Source of the DNA: Norana najaformis
Lineage: Eukaryota; Annelida; Clitellata; Crassiclitellata; Hormogastridae
Length of the DNA: 64,000 bases
Reading direction: 5' to 3'
Assembly: GCA_964023275.1 (NCBI GenBank)
Contig: OZ029916.1
Coordinates: forward strand, 35,051,727-35,115,726
Part shown: piece by piece, positions 39,101 to 49,716 of the stretch
How positions within the stretch are numbered: position 1 is the first letter of the stretch
Layout: each line of letters opens with the position of its first letter
Notes under the pieces: generated by a model
What the model was told of the DNA's origin: nothing
What the model saw: only the letters and a program-made list of their open reading frames with translations
Database searches by the model: none
Made by a program: the position numbers and the translations under genes

Positions 39101-42100
39101 GAAAGGCCAACAAGCAATTTCGCAATCAATCACAATCTGGTAACATATAGCGTTCTCATGACTGAGAAATGCGATAATGAAATATGTGGTAATTGTGCTG
39201 ACATAATTTGCCTCTTTCATCCATATGCCCCATACAAAGCCCCCCACTTCATATTGTCAGATAGTTTGCCTGCAACATAGACGGAACAACAGCCAGGTTG
39301 TTTGGACTGATACTTGTGAATCTGTTGTTAACTCACGTTTATGTGCTCTGTCACATCCTGTGTTATTTGAATTGAAGTGTCAATTTCACATGACTCGCTG
39401 GTATGTAAAGCCATGGTTAAAAGCACAAACAATGCCAATTCATCTCAACTCACATCAGTGCCTCAGCTACAAAGCTGTTAGTACTTGTGAATGTAATAAA
39501 GTGTAAAGTAAACTGTAATATAAAATACACAGTAAACGAATCTAGAAAATGAAAATGAAACCACACATGAGGAAACAAGCAAAGCACTTTGCAACTGGAT
39601 TAATACTAATTTCACAAAAACACATGTTAGTCTGACAAACTGAAGTCAATTCAAACCAAAATAGCAAAAAACAAAACCTAATTAAAATATCCATACAGAA
39701 CACAATCAAAACACCCAGAAAATCTAAATCAAACCTTCAAACCCATCGGGTCAAAACTGAAGAAACTCAAGCCCTGGTCAAATAAACAAGAAAACTAATA
39801 AGCTCTGCAAGATTCTTCACTTCTAGGCTGGAATTTGGAAAAGTAATTGGTCATTTCTTGTTCACATGACCAGTGAAGCAGTTATATACTTAAACCAAAG
39901 CCCACAATAACCAATGTAATGATTAAAACATCAACAAAAGCTCAATCAAATTCCTGAACTCTCTGAATACAACCTAAAGAAAACCGGCCAAAACACTGCA
40001 GCAAACTAAAGCGGCAGCTCTTAAAGCTGAATTTTGTCCATCATCAGAAGACTACTAGTGAAGCACAAAACAAACTTTTGTATCTCTGACAAACTACTAC
40101 CTGTCCTCCAGGGAGAAGGAAATTGGCCGTGGTAGCCTGCTGTTTGACAGAGGGCGTTATGCTTGTCTTGCCAAGGGCCATGCCGACTATTGCTGTCATG
40201 TGGGTTTCTGGACCAAATACGTGGATTGGAACACCCAGCGTCTCACCTGAAATTTAAACAAAACGCTGGTCTATCACACACATCCTGCTACTTACGTGCT
40301 CTCATACACCAACGTTATCAAGTATTGAACCATCCCTCTGGAACAATAATCCACTGTTTTCCCACAAACTGTACAGAAGGTGTACAACGTAAAACTACTC
40401 AACCAACTCAATCCTATCCTGTATCTTGCATTAAACAAAGCATGCATGCATGAATATAAGTAACGGTATGTAAGTGTATTTACGTAAGATGCATGCATGT
40501 ATGCACATATGTATGCATATATGTGTAAGCATGTACACATGAATGTATGTACGAATGTATGTACAATATAACTACATATGTATTATGATGGAACATTGCA
40601 CACTGCCATCTCCAGTTGCAATTTTGGTGACCAATACAATAGTTTCACACAAGTTTACTAGCAGTATTGGATTCTCTGGTATTTCATTGGCTGATACTTC
40701 CAGGGCTTACGGCATTCTTTCAAGTATTGTGCGTAAATGCATTATTAAAGAATGTAAAGTAAGGTAAGGAATTTATTAAAAATAAGCAACAAATCAAAAT
40801 AAGAAATTAGCCCAAAAAACATAAGGCCTAAACAGCTAAAAATAAAAACAGAAAGGAAAGAAAACCATTTATTGTCAAACAAAATTTTTCAGTAATTTGG
40901 ACTAAGCAGAGAGATTAAGCCTAAATTTGGGTTATAAGTAAAACCGTCAAATGCCTTGCAATAATGCATCAAAACAGCAGGCGCCCAAAAGACCAGCACC
41001 CAAACAATGGGTACCTCTCACATTAGATCTTGTAATAAGATCTGTGCAGCTGATCTGTTGTCACATATTCTCTAGTAAGATCCTGACAAACACTCACCCA
41101 GCGCTCTCATGATTCTGAGTCCTTCCTGATAGTTTGGACCAGCACGCCGTACAAATATAGAAACTTTGTTGTCGATCAGTCGCTGCTGATACTCTCTCAG
41201 ACTTCTTACTATGCCCTGCAGCATCACACACCAAATTGAATAGCAAGAAATATGCTTAACACATAATACATCGAATAAAGGTAACAAGCCATAATGTAGT
41301 AAACTAATAGTCTAACATAAATATAATGTAAATATAAGTTACAATGTCAAAAACATGATTCGTTTCCTGAATAAATTTCAAATACTGCTGGAGCAAATCA
41401 CAGAGAAAATGTGGCCTGTAAATGCACAACAAAGGTTAAAGGTTACCTTAAATGTAGCTGCAACATTCGTGAAGTTTGCAATTCCTCCGCCAATTATCAA
41501 AATCTTTCCTGAAAATCAGATAAGATGAACAAATGATGATCAAGCCTGGATGATCAAATGGAAGCCTTTCAAAAGATAAGAAGCTATTTATTATAGAAAT
41601 TATATAGCAGTCTTGTAACACAATCCATACCCAATTAATAAGTTCATCAAATTCAAATAGCAATTTTCTTAGCAGTTCTTTGCGATGAAATCATTTAAGC
41701 TTGTTTGACACTTGGTTAGGCCTACCTTCTGGATGAAATTCTTTGCACATGAGACTAAGAATGGTCTTGGCATAGTCGTAGGTCTGTTGCTCACTAGGCG
41801 CTCCGGAATATTCGCCGTAATTAGCAAGTTCTGATGCACCTCCAAGATCACAGATTGTGTCTCTAAAATCAATATTTAATGTCACAGAATCAGGCATGGG
41901 ATGCTTTCAAAGGCTAGTTCAAACAATTTCACGTAAAAAACAGTTCTTCATGCACAGGCAGTTTTAGTTTCTTCTATCAGTCTTAGCACACTACACCATC
42001 AATAAAAGCAGTCACTGGCCAACAAAAAGGAAATGTTTTTGTAAAATTACGAATCACTACAAAAGAATTCAAGGTAGAATTTTGATGCATAAATCATAAT

Positions 42101-45100
42101 CATAATCGTAAATTTGTAAAGTGCCGCTTCAAGGTAACCTCATCAGAAGTGCTCCCGGCCTGTCGTCCCAAAAATGGGGAATAATACGGTCTTCAAGTGC
42201 TTACGGAAGAGGGAAGGGAGAGAAGCTCCCATCGAAGGTCTGCAGGTAAGTCATTGAGGTCGGTAGGTATGTAAAATCAGAAACAGATTCAACACACAGA
42301 TGAACTGTAAAAGCCAAATACTTACGCATAGATAACTGATGCTCCACCACCTGCAACCATTGTCCAGATGCGTCCCTTGGGGTTGAGTATCGTCAGTTTC
42401 AGGGAAGCACCACTCTTTGCATCAAGATCAGCAATGTAGGCCTCCTAAAGACAGATGCATGTAATATAACATAATGTACTGCATGCACACATATTTTATA
42501 CGTTATCACCTGATGGGTGATAGTGATGTTTCTACTCTGAAGCTGTTATTTCTAAAATATGACAGTCCAGTTTCCATTACAGTAGCTGGTCCATTCTTTC
42601 ACCACTAATGGCAATTCTCCTAAAATATAAAAGTCAATTTCCAAGAAATGGTCAACCCCTACTTTCCCAGAACTTTTGAAATAAATACCTCTGGGTAAGC
42701 TTCACGGCCAAATGGGGGTGGAAATTCCACATCACCCCACTGCTGTTTGCACAGGTACTCGGCACACTGGTCAAGTTTAGCAGCCAGGTCTAATATGAAC
42801 ACCTGTCCACCAGTTACCACTATAATAAAAGCATCACAAATGGTAATTTTTACAATTAATTATGATGAAATCAGTATAACTGAAAACAGATTGGTCACAA
42901 ACTAAGAGGAGACTCATATATAAGAACCACTACTGAAGGCAGAATGGAGGAAATGAAAACAAGAGAAAGACTCAGACTGATGCTGCTAGACTGGATGATG
43001 ACGGATGAATGCAGCTAAAGAAAGGAAGCAGTCCAGAACCACGAACAGCATGCCACACATGCATGAACACATGAACACACATAAACATACAGTCACGGAA
43101 AAATGTGTTTGTGCGTTCAGTTTGGAAGACTCACCAAGGGGGTTGATCTCTAAGTAGGTGAAGTATAGATCCAAATAGACTTTGTATAGTGACTGGATGA
43201 ACTTCAAGACAGTTCTGAAACAAAATTATGGCAATGCATAATCATACATACAAGAAACACACATACATGCCTAGTCATGTACACTTGAACCTCTTCAAAA
43301 CACTGTCTTTGGAATCCATGTCAATTACCACAATAGATGGTCAGAGGAATTTATGCAGAAGGGGCAAAACACGAAACTACATGTCATCACAGCCTGATGG
43401 GATGCAAAACCATTCAGATTCAAATTCCAGGATAGGGTAACCACCCCATCTTGCCCCAAGCATGGGTGCCCATATTACCACATAAAAGTGAGGCAGTGTC
43501 ACAACTAAGTCACATTCTGAAGGTGAATTAAATTTTTAGGTCCATTACCTGACCAAATTATATCAGAATTTGTGTTACAATGAAGTGTGTTACAAGGTGT
43601 CTACAGTGTAGCAGACATTTATACAGCACCTTTAATGAACTTCTCTGTGGCACTGAAACATGGCCATCAGATAAACCTAAACAGGTGTGTATATATGTAT
43701 CACGACACTTAATATATCATCTCTTAAGCATCTCTCAAAAGCACTGAAAGAAATACTGAAAAGGTGCTGCATAAATATGATAAATACATACATACATACA
43801 AGCATACATAAATACACTCATACATAAGCTGAATATTTCTTGGGTTCTTTCTTTCAAAGCAGTTTGGATTTTCAGTGAAAGGTTGTTCCAATGTATGAGA
43901 AAACCAAGAAAAACGGCTCAAATGTTTGAATACATTACACCACATTTATACACATGTTTGATTACACAACATAAACTGTGGTACTAACTCTTGCTGATCT
44001 GCTGCAACATTTGTGAGAAGTTCAGTTCTGATCGAATCCACATTTAGCAATGATCCAACAGGGATTTCCACTTTTGAAGCCTTTCAACACAAGATTATTC
44101 AATATAATTTAACAATAAAATTTATATGTACCTATGTAAGTATGTGTTTATGTATGTATGTATGTATGTATGTATGCAGCCATATACCTGAACACTTGTA
44201 TAGGGCATTTTAAGAACCTCACACTGGCACTTATGCAACCAAAAAGCGTCATTTGGACCTTCCGCTTCCACATCAATCACTGTAAATATCAATTTCTTCT
44301 GAATGCTGTTATTTGTATGGTGCTGATGTTCAATTAATAAATAGTTTTCAAAAATTCCTTGTAAGAACCTACTTAAAATAACAAATTCAAAAATTCCTTT
44401 TAAGAGCCCATTTAAATGTCTTGAAATAAGGATAGATCTAGCCAAGTCTCTTCAATCTAACAGATATGGCTTATGATAGCCTGATACTGCATCCAAATGA
44501 TACCCAGCTTACAAGATGCAAAAAGACTGGATTTTGATACAAGAGGTGGCGTTGTTCTGAGTAACACTGAGGAAGACGAAGAACAAAACAGAGATGTAAT
44601 CTCAGAGAAGTACATATGTTCTTAGAATTTGCAAAAATTAAAAACTTACAGCTTACTATTACCTCAGGAAAGGACCATCTATGCTAGCCTATGTGGTGCT
44701 GAAGTTCATTAAGAACAGAAAAGTCCATCATTATCAGCAAGTATTGATTGGATAACTGGAAGTCACCGCTAGTGGGTCTTCTCTCTCACACACACAGACA
44801 AGCATGCACACACACAGAACCCATTTAACAGAGCCTGGCCAATCATCACATTACCTTGCATTACTCCATTTCAATTACACTGCAAAATGCTAAGTTAACC
44901 TTAAATTCAACTTTCAGAATCACACTGATTCAACAATGTGACATCACACGTTTTCAGTGGTGGAGCCCTGTATGTGGAATGAACTCCCTCTTGTTCTGCA
45001 AGTCCTTCTGGTTAGGAATGCCAGCTACATTTTTCACCAAAAGTGGAAAATTTTTCTCTTTTGCTGGGACTAGGCTGGAAGCACCTCTGGTTATATAACT

Positions 45101-48100
45101 TGAAGGGGTGCTATTATAAATCCCCTGAATGAACCATTCAATGAATGAATAAATATTAACTTACTTTAGAATCAACATCTCCAATGTCGACACCTCCCTC
45201 ATGGTGAAACAAAATGGCATCGCCTTCACGATGAGAGTAGATACAGACGTAGAATTCTTCATTCTAAAACCAAAAACATTGGAACTTTCTTACAACATGT
45301 TTCATTATAGCCTGAATTCTGATATAACATAGGCAGGTATATGGATTCAAAACTTAGTTTAAAATGTGACCTCATTACAAGTAGTCCTTTAAACATCATC
45401 AACTATGTTGGTCACTGAGTCCGTGACAGTCCAGGCTGGGACTCACGGAAGTTGAAAATAAAATGCCATTAAAAAGTAGTGGTACTTTAAACACATACAA
45501 AACAGATGGTGTCAAGCAATAATGCTCACTACTTAATGTATTCTTGCAAGCCATTATTAAGACACAAATATCATGAGGAATTTTTTTATGCATACTGTAG
45601 ACTGTATTTTGTTCTTACAAAGAAGCAAAATACTAACTTAAGAACACATGGAATTTTCAAAGACCAAGAAGAATTTTTCTGAACAATCTTAGAATAAGAG
45701 GAACATTTCCAGAAAATGACCCAGAAGACTGACTTAAACTTACCTGCTGATGACCAACAAAAGGCTCAATGATAAACCTCTTGAGCTTTCCAACTGCACT
45801 TCCAATCTTCAATAGCAAAAACAGTCATCGCTGATTACACATTCCTCTCTCATTGTCTTATTATGTAGTCTTCTAATTTTTTGACAGCGTTACTGAATCA
45901 GCAGCATTGCATGCAGATTTACATTTAAAGGAATAGCTCACAAAGCATCAAGCCATAAAACCTTAGACTGTGTATATTTTAGGCTCAGGGGTAGGAAAAG
46001 GTGTTGCCAGGGACCTGGGAAATAGACAATGATGGAAAAGAGTACAACAAGGATGGAGGAACAGAAGAGATTAATAAGGGGAAGAAAGTGCATAAAAGGA
46101 TGAGAATAGAATAAGAAAGTGTAAGAAAGAAGAAAAGAAGAAAGAGAATCAGTAGAAGAAAAAAGAATAGTGGTAAGCAATGCACGAATGTCAGTCTTCC
46201 ACTCAATCTACATGTATCTATTTGCAATATCCTAACATGTTTACTTATTAATTTCCCCCAGATCAAATCAAGACTAGAAAATCAATAATGTCCATTCCAA
46301 TGAGACATTTAGTATTGCTGATCAATGTTATCATAAAAATGCACTCAATCTGCATGCCCAATCAACCGGGTAGATCAAGCATACATAAAAAGACACAAGT
46401 ACAGCAACAAATACATACACAAGGACAGACAAGCAGACATGCAAAGCAAAAGAAGCAAATCAAGGCAATTCTGATAATCAGGAGATCAATACGCCCAAGA
46501 AGCCGCTCCCTGGCTAGGACACGATCGCTCGATGCTCAAATGTCTATCTGAACCACGAAGACAACAATCTACTCTGCGTGGGATGAAACCACTAACAGAC
46601 TGATTCATTTTCATCTAAGAAAATCCATGTTCTGCTTAACAAGAATCTTTAAACAATCTCACCAAATACATAAATTCCCATATATGTGTACAAATGAAAC
46701 TTATTTCGACAAGTATGCATGTATGTATTTGCAGATTCTTCAGACTTTTAAAGAACCTCTCAAAGGTTCTCATATACAACAGAATAAACATTTACACAAA
46801 CAAATATTCACTAATAATATTCACACAGGAAATTTAAGTTTATCTTTTTGTTGAGACTTTTTGTTTCACTGTGACCTTTATATAACTCTGTGGGAATCTT
46901 GAGATCACAGAAATTAATGAATAAATCAATAAATAAACAGACATCTGCAAAAAAATTTCTGAAGCTGCTGGAGTCTGCCTCATGGCAAGAAAATGAAATT
47001 TAAAAAAAATTACACCATAAATTTTTTTCCAAGTATGCAAATTACAGTATACTGGATAAATTAATCATAACACTTACCAACAAGGTTTTTATAACACGAA
47101 CTATATTAGCTGTCGTTTATTATGTTTGGGTGTTTATTTCAGATCTGGGCTTTAACAAAGGCCAGTATGTCACATTTTTATGTTATAGGCAATTTTTAGC
47201 TCAATAAAATTTTATAGTTAAATTACAGTTTAGTCAGAAAATATAGAAATAAACATTTTGGAATAAATTAAATACACTTTTTTCTAAATTCTGGTTTCAC
47301 TTACAATGGCATGCCTTTCATAGTTTAGCAGACAAAATGTCAAAATGAAATCAATGCTAGGAGCCTGTGGAGCACTTCATTGCCTGACCCCAGCTGGGTT
47401 TCAAGGGTTTCATTAGGAGAGTTAGTAGTGAGGTTCCCCCAGAATTGGGTTCTCCAAACTTGGCAACCCTAAGTAATGCCTTAACATCATAACAATAACA
47501 GCATAAAATGTTGCTATCATGCCATACAGTACAATCATACATTAAAACTATACGACCATAAAATATGACCACAAGTAAGACCATGATGAGGTTACCTTGA
47601 AGCAGCACTTTACAAAATTTACAATTACGAATGCATAAATTCGGTAAGCATAAAAGATCATACTGCTGCATCATACAGTAAGACCACGAATACCAACGTA
47701 TTAAAACTATAAAGCCATATAATAAGATCAAAAGCAAGACCATAAATCAGACCATACATCATGCTGTTTTGCAATGCACTGCATATCCAAGGGTTTTTAA
47801 CTCATAATTTACACTCCTAAAATGAATGCCACAGCCAACAAGTGCAGTTGCTGCATATAAGCTTACTGTGATATCTTTTCCGAGACGTTCAGCCACCCAG
47901 GCCCTGACTTCGGCCAAATCAGCATTGACTTTGATTAGACCAAGCTTTCCTCTCCTCTTTATCAGTTGGTCTGGCTTCACAACCAGCTTCTGCAGAAAAC
48001 ATGTCAGAATCACGTTTCAAAATCTCTCCACATTTCTCATTCGCAAAAATTCAAAACAACATGGGCTGAACTGTTTTAAAAATGACAAAGTGACACTTAA

Positions 48101-49716
48101 GAGTTATCAGCAAGTACCGGTAAATAGATTCTGTTCATCTGCATTCAGAATATGGTAGACTGATCTAATCTAATCTAATCTGGAAACTTCTAGTGATGTT
48201 ATTCAATGCACAAGGCATCAACTGATGGTCGTTTCTAAGCAAAATTGTATTACAAAATTGCAAATCATTGTTCAGAGCCATGCAGCTAAGATCAATGAGG
48301 CCCCTGAGACTGGAAGTCAGGTTGGGGGGGTAAGCAATTTGAAACAGATGAGATTTCAGTCCTAACCTACACAATATCACAGAACCTGTAAAGCAGACAG
48401 AGACAGTCAGTGAATTCCAGAGCCTAGAAAGACTGGTATGTTCCAGTGCTGCTTTGGTTTGGGGTACAACAGAAGTCAGAGCATCCAATGAGCGAGTGCA
48501 GTATTTGTGAACCTGATGGGTGAGCAAAGACAAAAGATAAGTTGGCTGGCCAATGTGTATTAGACCTACTTTATAAACTATAGGATTCTTTGTTCTATAG
48601 GAATGCTAGTAGAATGGTTGCAGCATGGGGTGATGCGTTGGAATTTGGGCGTTGTTAAAGCCCTTGCTAAGGGGTTCAGAAACATTTGTAACTGGTGTGT
48701 ATACGTCTTTGTGAAACAATTTAAAAGTGAGTTTCAATAATCAAGACAACTAGAAACTAGACTGTTAACTAGTGGAATCAGGACCAAGGTTCATGTCGTC
48801 ACGTGGTCTTATTCTGCAGATGTCTCGCACATGAAAATGAACAACTGTGACTATATTTTAGAGATATGCAATGTGTCTCTTGAGACAAGTACATATGTAC
48901 TTGAAACACTGTCCATAAAAAGTAAGATATCTGAGCAGTTATCATGTGCTACTGTTGACAGTGGATCTCAGCCATGATCCTGGGGCTTCAGACCTCTTGG
49001 CCGAGATATAGAAAAAATAATCCAACAAACAGACAACCTTCATAACAGGTTACAAGTCTAGCCAATCAAGTGTCAATCTGACACAAATCGCCATCATTCA
49101 AATCATTAACAGTGAGAAAATGGCAGCTGTAAATATAATTCTGTCAGTCCGTTTCATTCAAATTTTTCATCCACCTTCTACTTTTCTCCTAGAATCCATG
49201 TTTGACAGCGTATTCCCTACAGATTATCATGCAGGGAACCTCTAATCCAGTTTGGTTACACTCTGAAGCCGGTTTTTCTGGTCTCTCCCACCTAAAATCT
49301 CAAAAAGATCTGCCTGTACAATCAAATTCAAAGATTGCCATTTTACACTGAAATGAACACAGATCTAACAGAGTCTCAAGCATTAAAATGCCCTGAGATT
49401 TTACAGTATACCCCTTAAAAGTTTCCTGACTAGAATGAAAACTATAACTTAGTACACAATTTAGGCTGATAAGGCATGCCTTTGAGGTTCTTAGAAGGCT
49501 CTGCATTAATGTCCAGATAAATACCACAACCAAGAAAATGAATGCTCCAAGTGGAGTCCATACCTGACTGGTAAGCCATGGATGGTCCTGTTCAAGACTG
49601 GTCCAGTTCGTATCGGCTGTTACGACTGCAAATTTGGCAGGAACGGCCACTCCCTGGTCCAGAAATTTATTCAGAAATGATTTACCGGTTGCCTCATTGA
49701 TTGCTTTGGCCGACAT
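30022..49716 (-). CDS. ACLY: ATP-citrate lyase (ATP-citrate synthase), complete, 28 coding exons
   Basis: Cytosolic enzyme that converts citrate, CoA and ATP to acetyl-CoA, oxaloacetate, ADP and phosphate, supplying acetyl-CoA for lipid synthesis and protein acetylation. I joined 28 exons with GT-AG borders and consistent phases: 3,288 nt, 1,095 residues plus TAG, against 1,101 in human. Domain order is ATP-grasp/succinyl-CoA-synthetase-like N-terminus (exons 1-8), citrate-binding region (exons 9-12, NFTN at 344-347 and FVRR near 376), a low-complexity linker (442-485), a CoA-binding/phosphohistidine domain (exons 13-22, GHAG with the catalytic His at 753) and a citrate-synthase-like C-terminus ([11 protein letters not shown] with His893, GIGHRV at 965-970, Asp1019 in NVDG). 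All catalytic residues expected from the human enzyme are present at a constant offset of about -7 in the C-terminal half. The start matches the conserved N-terminus MSAKAI. The linker lacks the Akt-type RTASFS site. Homology is from memory of the human protein, but the family call is very secure. Confidence 0.97.
30475..30551 (-). CDS. ACLY: ACLY coding exon 27
   Basis: Residues 1038-1063 plus one base: [15 protein letters not shown] then [11 protein letters not shown]. Acceptor TTCTTTTAG, donor GTAAGA. Confidence 0.95.
30757..30839 (-). CDS. ACLY: ACLY coding exon 26
   Basis: Residues 1011-1037 plus two bases: [20 protein letters not shown] with Asp1019 of the citrate-synthase-like active site. 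Acceptor TTTTACAG, donor GTCTGT (weak, but the phase joins exactly to the next exon). Confidence 0.94.
31416..31529 (-). CDS. ACLY: ACLY coding exon 25
   Basis: Residues 973-1010, with [28 protein letters not shown]. Acceptor TGTACAG, donor GTTAGT, phase 0. Confidence 0.95.
32047..32190 (-). CDS. ACLY: ACLY coding exon 24
   Basis: Residues 925-972, with [18 protein letters not shown] and [11 protein letters not shown]. Acceptor GCCGCAG, donor GTTAGT, phase 0. Confidence 0.96.
32639..32789 (-). CDS. ACLY: ACLY coding exon 23
   Basis: Residues 874-924, start of the citrate-synthase-like domain, with [20 protein letters not shown] (His893) and CARAGKDL. Acceptor TTTTGCAG, donor GTACGT, phase 0 at the 3' end. 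Confidence 0.96.
33195..33520 (+). mobile_element. tRNA-derived SINE (family A) in ACLY intron 22
   Basis: Head with TAGTGGTTAGTATGCTGG (A-box like) and GGCTTCAAATCCC (B-box like, 33274-33286), the body AAGATCAGATGGCAAG and the 3' domain GCTGCCTCTCAGGTTAGC then AAGGGACTGCTCTTC. The most complete copy in the window. Antisense to ACLY. Confidence 0.78.
33583..33831 (-). CDS. ACLY: ACLY coding exon 22
   Basis: Residues 791-873 plus two bases, with [28 protein letters not shown] and [13 protein letters not shown]. It is the second-largest exon. Acceptor ATGTAG, donor GTGAGC. Confidence 0.96.
34057..34208 (+). repeat. Dispersed repeat B, copy in ACLY intron 21
   Basis: About 150 bp (TCTTTAATTTGAGGAAGGAG; TTCTTCAGGATCAAGCAATT; GACTGTCTGTCC) that matches, in inverted orientation, the copy in intron 15 at roughly 80-85% by eye. 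Confidence 0.75.
34296..34423 (-). CDS. ACLY: ACLY coding exon 21, catalytic histidine
   Basis: Residues 749-790 plus two bases. [11 protein letters not shown] carries the phosphorylated catalytic histidine (His753, human His760), and [10 protein letters not shown] follows. Acceptor ATTCAG, donor GTATGA. Confidence 0.96.
34951..35061 (-). CDS. ACLY: ACLY coding exon 20
   Basis: Residues 712-748, with [19 protein letters not shown]. Acceptor CATAG, donor GTAAGA, phase 0. Confidence 0.95.
35383..35464 (-). CDS. ACLY: ACLY coding exon 19
   Basis: Residues 684-711: [20 protein letters not shown] and VVLGE. Acceptor TTATAG, donor GTAAGG, phase 0. Confidence 0.95.
35928..36012 (-). mobile_element. 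tRNA-derived SINE head in ACLY intron 18
   Basis: Read on the minus strand: GGCCCAGTGATTAGTGCTGA (A box) and GGAGTTCAAATCCCCGCC (B box). It ends 48 bp from exon 18. Only the head is recognisable. Confidence 0.6.
36060..36164 (-). CDS. ACLY: ACLY coding exon 18
   Basis: Residues 649-683 plus two bases, with [15 protein letters not shown] and [12 protein letters not shown]. Acceptor TACACAG, donor GTCAGC (non-consensus at +3/+4 but supported by phase). Confidence 0.94.
36509..36600 (-). CDS. ACLY: ACLY coding exon 17
   Basis: Residues 619-648 plus two bases, with [18 protein letters not shown] and SKLYRPG. Acceptor CCACAG, donor GTATGC. Confidence 0.95.
36820..36924 (-). CDS. ACLY: ACLY coding exon 16
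   Basis: Residues 584-618, with [11 protein letters not shown] and VTIIGPAT of the CoA-ligase fold. Acceptor CAATAG, donor GTAAGT, phase 0. Confidence 0.95.
36993..37146 (-). repeat. Dispersed repeat B, inverted copy in ACLY intron 15
   Basis: Reverse complement contains CTTTAATTTGAGGAAGGAAG, TTCTTCAGGATCAGGCATTT and GACTGTCTGTCC, colinear with 34057-34208. The two copies flank exons 16-21. Confidence 0.75.
37641..37756 (-). CDS. ACLY: ACLY coding exon 15
   Basis: Residues 545-583, with [20 protein letters not shown]. Acceptor ATGCAG, donor GTAATT, phase 0. Confidence 0.95.
38133..38185 (-). CDS. ACLY: ACLY coding exon 14
   Basis: Residues 527-544 plus one base: [17 protein letters not shown], identical to human. 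At 53 nt it is the shortest exon. Acceptor TTGAAG, donor GTATCC. Confidence 0.94.
38637..38893 (-). CDS. ACLY: ACLY coding exon 13, linker and start of CoA-binding domain
   Basis: Residues 442-526 plus two bases. The first 44 residues are a Ser/Ala/Gly/Thr-rich linker, followed by [19 protein letters not shown] and LDFDYVCSR, which are nearly invariant. No arginine occurs between residues 391 and 499, so the Akt/PKA-type site of the human linker is not encoded here. Acceptor CTGCAG, donor GTAAGT. Confidence 0.95.
40101..40246 (-). CDS. ACLY: ACLY coding exon 12
   Basis: Residues 393-441, with [21 protein letters not shown] and then a divergent start of the linker ([11 protein letters not shown]). 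Acceptor TTTCAG, donor GTAGTA, phase 0. Confidence 0.94.
41098..41215 (-). CDS. ACLY: ACLY coding exon 11
   Basis: Residues 354-392 plus one base, containing the citrate-contacting [15 protein letters not shown] (human [15 protein letters not shown]). Acceptor GCTGCAG, donor GTGAGT. Confidence 0.95.
41447..41508 (-). CDS. ACLY: ACLY coding exon 10
   Basis: Residues 333-353, the citrate-site segment [20 protein letters not shown] (human has GGS in place of GGG). Acceptor TTTTCAG, donor GTAACC, phase 0. Confidence 0.95.
41726..41862 (-). CDS. ACLY: ACLY coding exon 9
   Basis: Residues 287-332 plus one base, containing [28 protein letters not shown] and TILSLM, essentially as in vertebrates. 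Acceptor TTTTAG, donor GTAGGC. Confidence 0.96.
42095..42270 (-). repeat. SINE-like 3' end in ACLY intron 8
   Basis: ATAATCATAATCGTAAATTT then AGTGCCGCTTC and AGAAGTGCTCCC, similar to the nested SINE at 9.4 kb in the same orientation. Confidence 0.5.
42326..42444 (-). CDS. ACLY: ACLY coding exon 8
   Basis: Residues 248-286 plus two bases, containing [18 protein letters not shown] and [16 protein letters not shown]. Acceptor TCTTTAG, donor GTAAGT. Confidence 0.96.
42689..42819 (-). CDS. ACLY: ACLY coding exon 7
   Basis: Residues 204-247, with [25 protein letters not shown] and acidic residues of the ATP-grasp active site region. Acceptor TTATAG, donor GTATTT, phase 0 at the 3' end. Confidence 0.95.
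43135..43214 (-). CDS. ACLY: ACLY coding exon 6
   Basis: Residues 177-203 plus one base, ending in [12 protein letters not shown], which is identical to human. Acceptor TTTCAG, donor GTGAGT. Confidence 0.95.
43989..44080 (-). CDS. ACLY: ACLY coding exon 5
   Basis: Residues 147-176 plus two bases. This is the least conserved part of the N-terminal domain (human VDEKLNPEDIKKHLL region). Placement rests on phase agreement and flanking exons. Acceptor TTGAAAG, donor GTTAGT. Confidence 0.85.
44850..45120 (+). mobile_element. LINE 3' remnant in ACLY intron 4
   Basis: The region reads as a decayed ORF2 C-terminus (WNSLPSCS-like, frameshifted) and ends GAAGGGGTGCTATTATAAAT, a form of the shared 3' end. 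Antisense to ACLY. Confidence 0.5.
45165..45263 (-). CDS. ACLY: ACLY coding exon 4
   Basis: Residues 114-146, with EEFYVCIY and [14 protein letters not shown], nearly identical to the human ATP-grasp segment. Acceptor GGTTTTAG, donor GTAAGT, phase 0. Confidence 0.95.
45744..45806 (-). CDS. ACLY: ACLY coding exon 3
   Basis: Residues 93-113, including FIIEPFVGH (human FLIEPFVPH). At 63 nt this is one of the shortest exons. Acceptor ATTGAAG, donor GTAAGT, phase 0. Confidence 0.92.
47510..47760. repeat. Duplicated unit split by a short retroelement tail
   Basis: CATACAGTA, ACATTAAAACTATA and AAGTAAGACCAT occur at 47520-47585 and again at 47675-47755. Between them is a SINE-like 3' end (TACCTTGAAGCAGCACTTTA). 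Confidence 0.5.
47867..47989 (-). CDS. ACLY: ACLY coding exon 2
   Basis: Residues 52-92 with the conserved stretch [17 protein letters not shown] of the ATP-grasp fold. Acceptor TTCTGCAG, donor GTAAGC, phase 0 at both ends. Confidence 0.95.
48160..48545 (-). mobile_element. LINE ORF2 C-terminus and 3' end in ACLY intron 1
   Basis: The minus strand encodes [20 protein letters not shown] then LSRLWNSL and [12 protein letters not shown], the end of a non-LTR ORF2, and a 3' UTR finishing in AGATTAGATTAGATTAG. The same 3' UTR (GCACAAGGCATCAACTGATG) is found at 0.3, 11.8, 21.8, 35.2 and 59.0 kb. Confidence 0.75.
49564..49716 (-). CDS. ACLY: ACLY coding exon 1
   Basis: Residues 1-51, from MSAKAI to HPWLTSQ. 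Donor GTATGG, phase 0. The bases before the ATG read AATCAGAGCAGAAA, so an acceptor CAG or AGCAG lies 4-8 nt upstream of the start and implies a spliced, non-coding leader exon. Confidence 0.95.

Noticed and set aside
48165-48533. 122-residue minus frame as an extra ACLY exon
   Set aside because: It contains LINE ORF2 C-terminal motifs and a repeat tail, and ACLY exons 1 and 2 join in phase without it.
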